This document shows positions 60,576 through 64,000 of a DNA stretch of 64,000 nucleotides, piece by piece. The position numbers and the translations under genes were made by a program. The notes under the pieces are model-generated. The model saw only the letters and a program-made list of their open reading frames with translations, ran no database searches and was not told the DNA's origin. Each line of letters opens with the position of its first letter. The stretch's first letter is position 1. Source of the DNA: Alentia gelatinosa (lineage: Eukaryota > Annelida > Polychaeta > Phyllodocida > Polynoidae); NCBI GenBank assembly GCA_950022655.1, contig OX465581.1, positions 30,475,300 through 30,539,299 of the forward strand, written 5' to 3'.

Positions 60576-60671
60576 GAGACATAGTTAGTGTGACTGAATT
60601 GAATTTGTTCAGAGATATTTTCGAATAATGATCTCTGAACAAATGGAATTCAGTCACTCTCACGATGTCTC
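60576..60671. mobile_element. 96-bp hairpin with 41-base arms
   Basis: The left arm 60576-60616 and right arm 60631-60671 are about 90% complementary (GACTGAATT and TTTGTTCAGAGAT are exact) around a 14-base loop. Weaker pairing continues outward to about 60562-60683. This is consistent with a small palindromic MITE. Confidence 0.85.
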
Positions 60672-60684
60672 TTTATCATCATAT

Positions 60685-62860
60685 AGCGGGAATTAATTAG
60701 AACGCCATTTCTGTACTTATGCTACGTTTACACCACCACCCCAACACTCCAGGCAGTCAATTTTCCTCAAACCATAAGTGAACGTGGACTTTTTATGACC
60801 TTGTTATGGCCTTTGCTCTGCTTGGCCCCAAATATCCTGGCAACTTAAGGCCCACCAAGGGAAGTTGAGGTTACTGCAGGTTATTCTGGTTTCGCCAGGT
60901 GTGGTCGTGGTTTACGAGGACTTACGTTGTGATGTGTTATGGAATTTACTTATACACCTTCCCATAATTCACTGTTGTAAAACAGAAGTGACTAGGTGAG
61001 AAAAAAATTCATCAAACATACATGTTCACAACCGTCTCTGGTGACTATTTAACATATTCTCTCACTGTGACTGCTGTAAGTTGAATGAATATCCCAGTGG
61101 ACTACGGTCCCATATGCCTAGTGCTATCCAGAAGCCCCAGTCTTCAGGCCCATTGATTCAAGGTAATTTAAGGTGAAGTAGTTTGACATACGGCAGTCCC
61201 AATTCTCATTAGCCAGGAGTCGTTGGGAGTCGGGAGTCATTGAGATTGCCGTGCTGAATTTCTTGACAGATCTAAAGTTTCCCGGCAGCTTCATGGCAGC
61301 TTCCTGACAGCCAAGTCGACTTTACGTTTCTGAAGGTGACTTAAGGCGGAGTACGACAGACCCGGTGGAGTACAGCCACGAGAAAAAATCACTGCTGGGA
61401 CTGTCGGGGTGATGTGTAAACAAGGCATTATGTTTTCATAAATTTCAACCACTGAAATGATATTGCACTCTCCATCAACCTCTATTGTTCACAGGCGTTC
61501 ACTTGCGCGCCGTGTGATCCAAAAAGGAGCAATCTGATTAGCTGGTTCATCCTCGACCAACATAGCCTTGTTTTTTAGTCGAACACTCTCCTAGCCATGG
61601 CAGCAGAGAACTCCCGAGTAGACGTCAAAACTAATGCGGTCTAATAGATCTTATTGACTGGTTCCTCGTAGGCCAATGTTGTTATGCGTGTTGCTATGCA
61701 TGTTGCTATGTGACAACGTCACGGCAGCGTCATAGTGAGTCGAAAATGCTTTCAAATACGTTATTAAACTTGATTATTGAATAATATTCATGTGATTACC
61801 AGTGAACGTGTTCATCTATTTATCTTATGGTATTTGTAAATATGTGCATGGTCTTTAGTGTGTGAGTAATGCACTGTTTCGTACGGTTATGGGCATTTAT
61901 GCACAGTTATGTGAGGTTATGCACGATAAATTCCTTCTTTATTTTTAGGCAAATTTGGGATAAAACATAATGAGGCGGAAAAAAACCTTTCTTGATAACG
62001 CACTGAGGAGACGACTCGAAGTGCGGTCCCGTGATTCGACCGGGTAACGTTAAATACACTGCTCGACTCATAGCGCCATTAAAGTTAATAAATTCTCCAC
62101 AGTTCCTTAAATGTTAGCTGGTATATCATTCCACATATCTTTTCCTCTGTTCGTGGCCGGAGAAAAAAAATGCGTTTCACTTAGCTTGTTTTGATTGTTT
62201 GTGTCTTTACACTACTTTTGAGTTCTATACTACCCTGTTTAGTGAATACAAACATATTTGAAAACAAAATGTTTCACCATTTGTTTGTATCGTATACCCG
62301 ACTAATCCTCTTTATTATCCTTGCTGACACTTGCTTGACCTTTTCTTAGCATACTTCTTTTTAGGACAGCAAATCACAAGGAATCCACAGTCTGTTATTG
62401 GAATAATGTAGCTTGTGAATGAATTAAATGATACTGTATTATCAATTTTTATGAATCATAATGTCGCCACTTTGGTTTACAACCAGGCAGATGATTACCA
62501 GGAAGTTTTCATATGATATCAATTCTATTTCAAATTCATCTATCGGAATCTAAATTATTCAACCCCTTTGTACCGAAATAAAATGCCTTTGAGTAATTGG
62601 TAAGCACAGTTACAGAAAGATCACCATTACCTTAACATAATTTGTAGATATTTCACTTTCCAATTTACGATACACATCACAAATGTATTGTTTCGACATA
62701 ACCTTGCAGATACTGGAGCTGGACAAAATATCTGGACAAAGGCCTCCTACTAAGGTTGGATAAATGGCACGCTTTAAGAGGACCGAAATCATTTTTCATC
62801 TATCTTGGAATAGTTTATGTTCTACCCAATTGGCGAAGATACCATGCAACACATTTGGAT
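60685..62860. other. Gene-free stretch
   Basis: No coding region was recognised. Small local repeats include GTTGCTATGCATGTTGCTATG near 61692-61712, GGTTATGCAC-like words near 61885-61925, and a weak inverted pair ACGGCAGTCCCAATTCTCAT / GAGATTGCCGT near 61190-61252. Confidence 0.45.
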
Positions 62861-62865
62861 CTTTG

Positions 62866-63108
62866 GAGATATATAGTAGCTATATGGGTTTAAATAGTAA
62901 ACTATGTGATGGGGAGGAGTGTGTGGACCCCACCCAAGGAGATGGCAGGAGGCTCGCACTTCCAGCTCCAGAGCACCAATCACTCTCCTCTATGTGCCTG
63001 TGCAGTCAACATGTGCCCATTTACATGCACTACGCTATGACAGATGACCTGGATTCTGCTTCCAGCGTTGACTTTACAAGCTGGGCCAAGGCTTCTGGCT
63101 TAAAATGA
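62866..63108 (+). mobile_element. 5' fragment of the DIRS-relic family (A repeat plus gag start)
   Basis: Starting at GAGATATATAGTAG, this fragment follows the A repeat of the 30-kb element. It then enters the gag-like frame at ATG 63035 (MTDDLDSASSVDFTSWAKAS), matching MVDKIESSSDFDLTNWAKAS of the first copy, and stops at a TGA after GLK. Homology ends there, so the copy is truncated. It supports the gag start position and shows that the family has more than one copy. Confidence 0.75.
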
Positions 63109-63114
63109 ATGTGC

Positions 63115-63445
63115 ATGCAGGCTTGCACATTATGATGGTTTCATTGCCTTGGGTCCAATGAAAAAATAGTATACAGAAGAAACTGTTGTTGTATTCTATG
63201 CCTGTAACTGTGGTATCTAGAGGGCGTAGCAGTATCCAAAATAGGCCATCGTTACAAATGGGTCAAATGATAATAATGATGTCTACAATTACAGAAAAGA
63301 TGATAGGATCTAGTATATTATCTTAGCCTGGTATAAATGCCCATGGGTTTAATAGTAGGAACTCGTTCTCAACAGGCAAGCGAGTACGGTAACTCATACT
63401 CAATGGGTGATATACAGATAACTATTTCTAAGCTAAGATGAAATA
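63115..63445. other. Short gene-free stretch
   Basis: AT-rich DNA with nothing recognised. Confidence 0.5.
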
Positions 63446-63447
63446 AG

Positions 63448-63595
63448 GAACATATTCGTGTTTGGTCTGTGTCCCCGATAGCCATCTCGTTTGAAGCACT
63501 CCAGAGTATTCACTCGGCTATCGCCTCGTTCATATCCATGGCCGCTCCAACCTCGATGGCATACGGGGACACAGACTGAACACTCATCAGTTTCT
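63448..63595. mobile_element. Foldback related to the 45.4-kb hairpin
   Basis: The left arm GTCTGTGTCCCCG plus ATAGCCATC (63465-63486) mirrors GATGGCATACGGGGACACAGAC (63555-63576, quoted in part: ATACGGGGACACAGAC). Weaker pairing extends to both sides. The interior CACTCGGCTATCGCCTCGTT resembles CACTCGGCTCTGCCTCGTG of the 45.4-kb element, and both have a CCCGTATGCCA-type arm end, so they belong together. Confidence 0.75.
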
Positions 63596-63599
63596 TTCA

Positions 63600-64000
63600 T
63601 AGGGATCCATGATGTAAGGGGTTAAGGACCTACTGACTCCCAATGATCCGGCCTGACAAGCCGGTGCACCCAGGTGAGCCAACCCTACAACGTACAATCT
63701 GAGCTGGCCACAAGCCACAGAGGCACCATTTTCAGGGAAGCGTTTATTCATGGGGAAAGGGTAGGGGTGGGTCGCTATCAGTATAGTAAGCAATAGCGGT
63801 AGGTAGCCGTAGCAGGTGTTGTAAACAATGAAGTATGTTTTTCAGCGGAGGGGTCTGAACGCACACCCCGTATGAATGATAAATCTGAGAGCAACAGGGG
63901 TACTGGGTCGTCCATAAAGTACGTACGCAGTGAGGTGGGTGGCGGGTCAAAAATTCCGGAATATTGCGTATACTTCTTCTTTGTTCTATTGTGTACAAGA
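63600..64000. other. Gene-free window edge
   Basis: Two short minus-strand frames lack any resemblance to known proteins. Nothing else was seen. Confidence 0.5.

Noticed and set aside
1..64000. tRNA genes (searched by eye for A/B-box and GGTTCGAATCC-like words on both strands)
   Set aside because: Near matches such as CCTCGAATCCC at 16645 lacked an A box and cloverleaf arms. A tRNAscan-SE run would settle this.

Overview
The window looks like nuclear DNA of an animal, most likely a marine invertebrate. It is AT-rich, gene-poor and intron-dominated, full of degenerate repeats, and has no bacterial-style gene packing. The only gene I can identify with confidence is a large coding exon of a Shal/Kv4 (KCND) voltage-gated potassium channel on the minus strand, at 17715..18824. 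Its protein has the invertebrate Shal character. An interstitial CCCTAA/TTAGGG tract and a relic of a DIRS-order retrotransposon fit a lophotrochozoan such as a mollusc, but the phylum is an inference.

The Kv4 exon runs from four bases before the start codon to the first Gly codon of the K+ selectivity filter. A splice acceptor sits just before the ATG and a splice donor sits inside that Gly codon. The 5' UTR exon(s) and promoter must therefore lie at higher coordinates. The filter, S6 and C-terminal exons must lie at lower coordinates, and I could not find them in 1..17714. That left quarter is probably all or part of the first coding intron. It carries a TA microsatellite (5.3 kb), small foldbacks (8.0 and 8.8 kb), and a minisatellite joined to a polypyrimidine tract (11.0-11.7 kb). 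GC-rich blocks at 21.2-23.4, 37.2-38.3, 41.5-42.2 and 56.8-59.5 kb are the only places that look promoter- or UTR-like, and none has proven exons.

The right two thirds is a repeat landscape. At 29.96-32.63 kb lies a decayed, internally deleted DIRS-order retrotransposon with the split direct repeat layout A1-gag-recombinase-B1-A2-B2 known from Ngaro/PAT-type elements. A second 5' fragment of the same family is at 62.87 kb. At 40.47-40.95 kb is a small element whose inverted ends are built of CTCGACCCGT sub-repeats and whose inside holds telomere-type repeats. A family of inverted-repeat elements with GGCCCGGCGTCCACTGAG ends occurs at 26.7 and 56.0 kb, with a possible relative at 53.7 kb. Four foldback elements are packed into 44.3-45.73 kb. 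One of them has a recognisable relative at 63.46 kb. Further hairpins occur at 53.05 and 60.58 kb, and a roughly 23-bp minisatellite at 60.09-60.31 kb.

No rRNA, CRISPR array or operon was seen. No tRNA gene was recognised by eye, but a covariance-model scan was not possible. All repeat boundaries were set by eye and may be off by a few bases.
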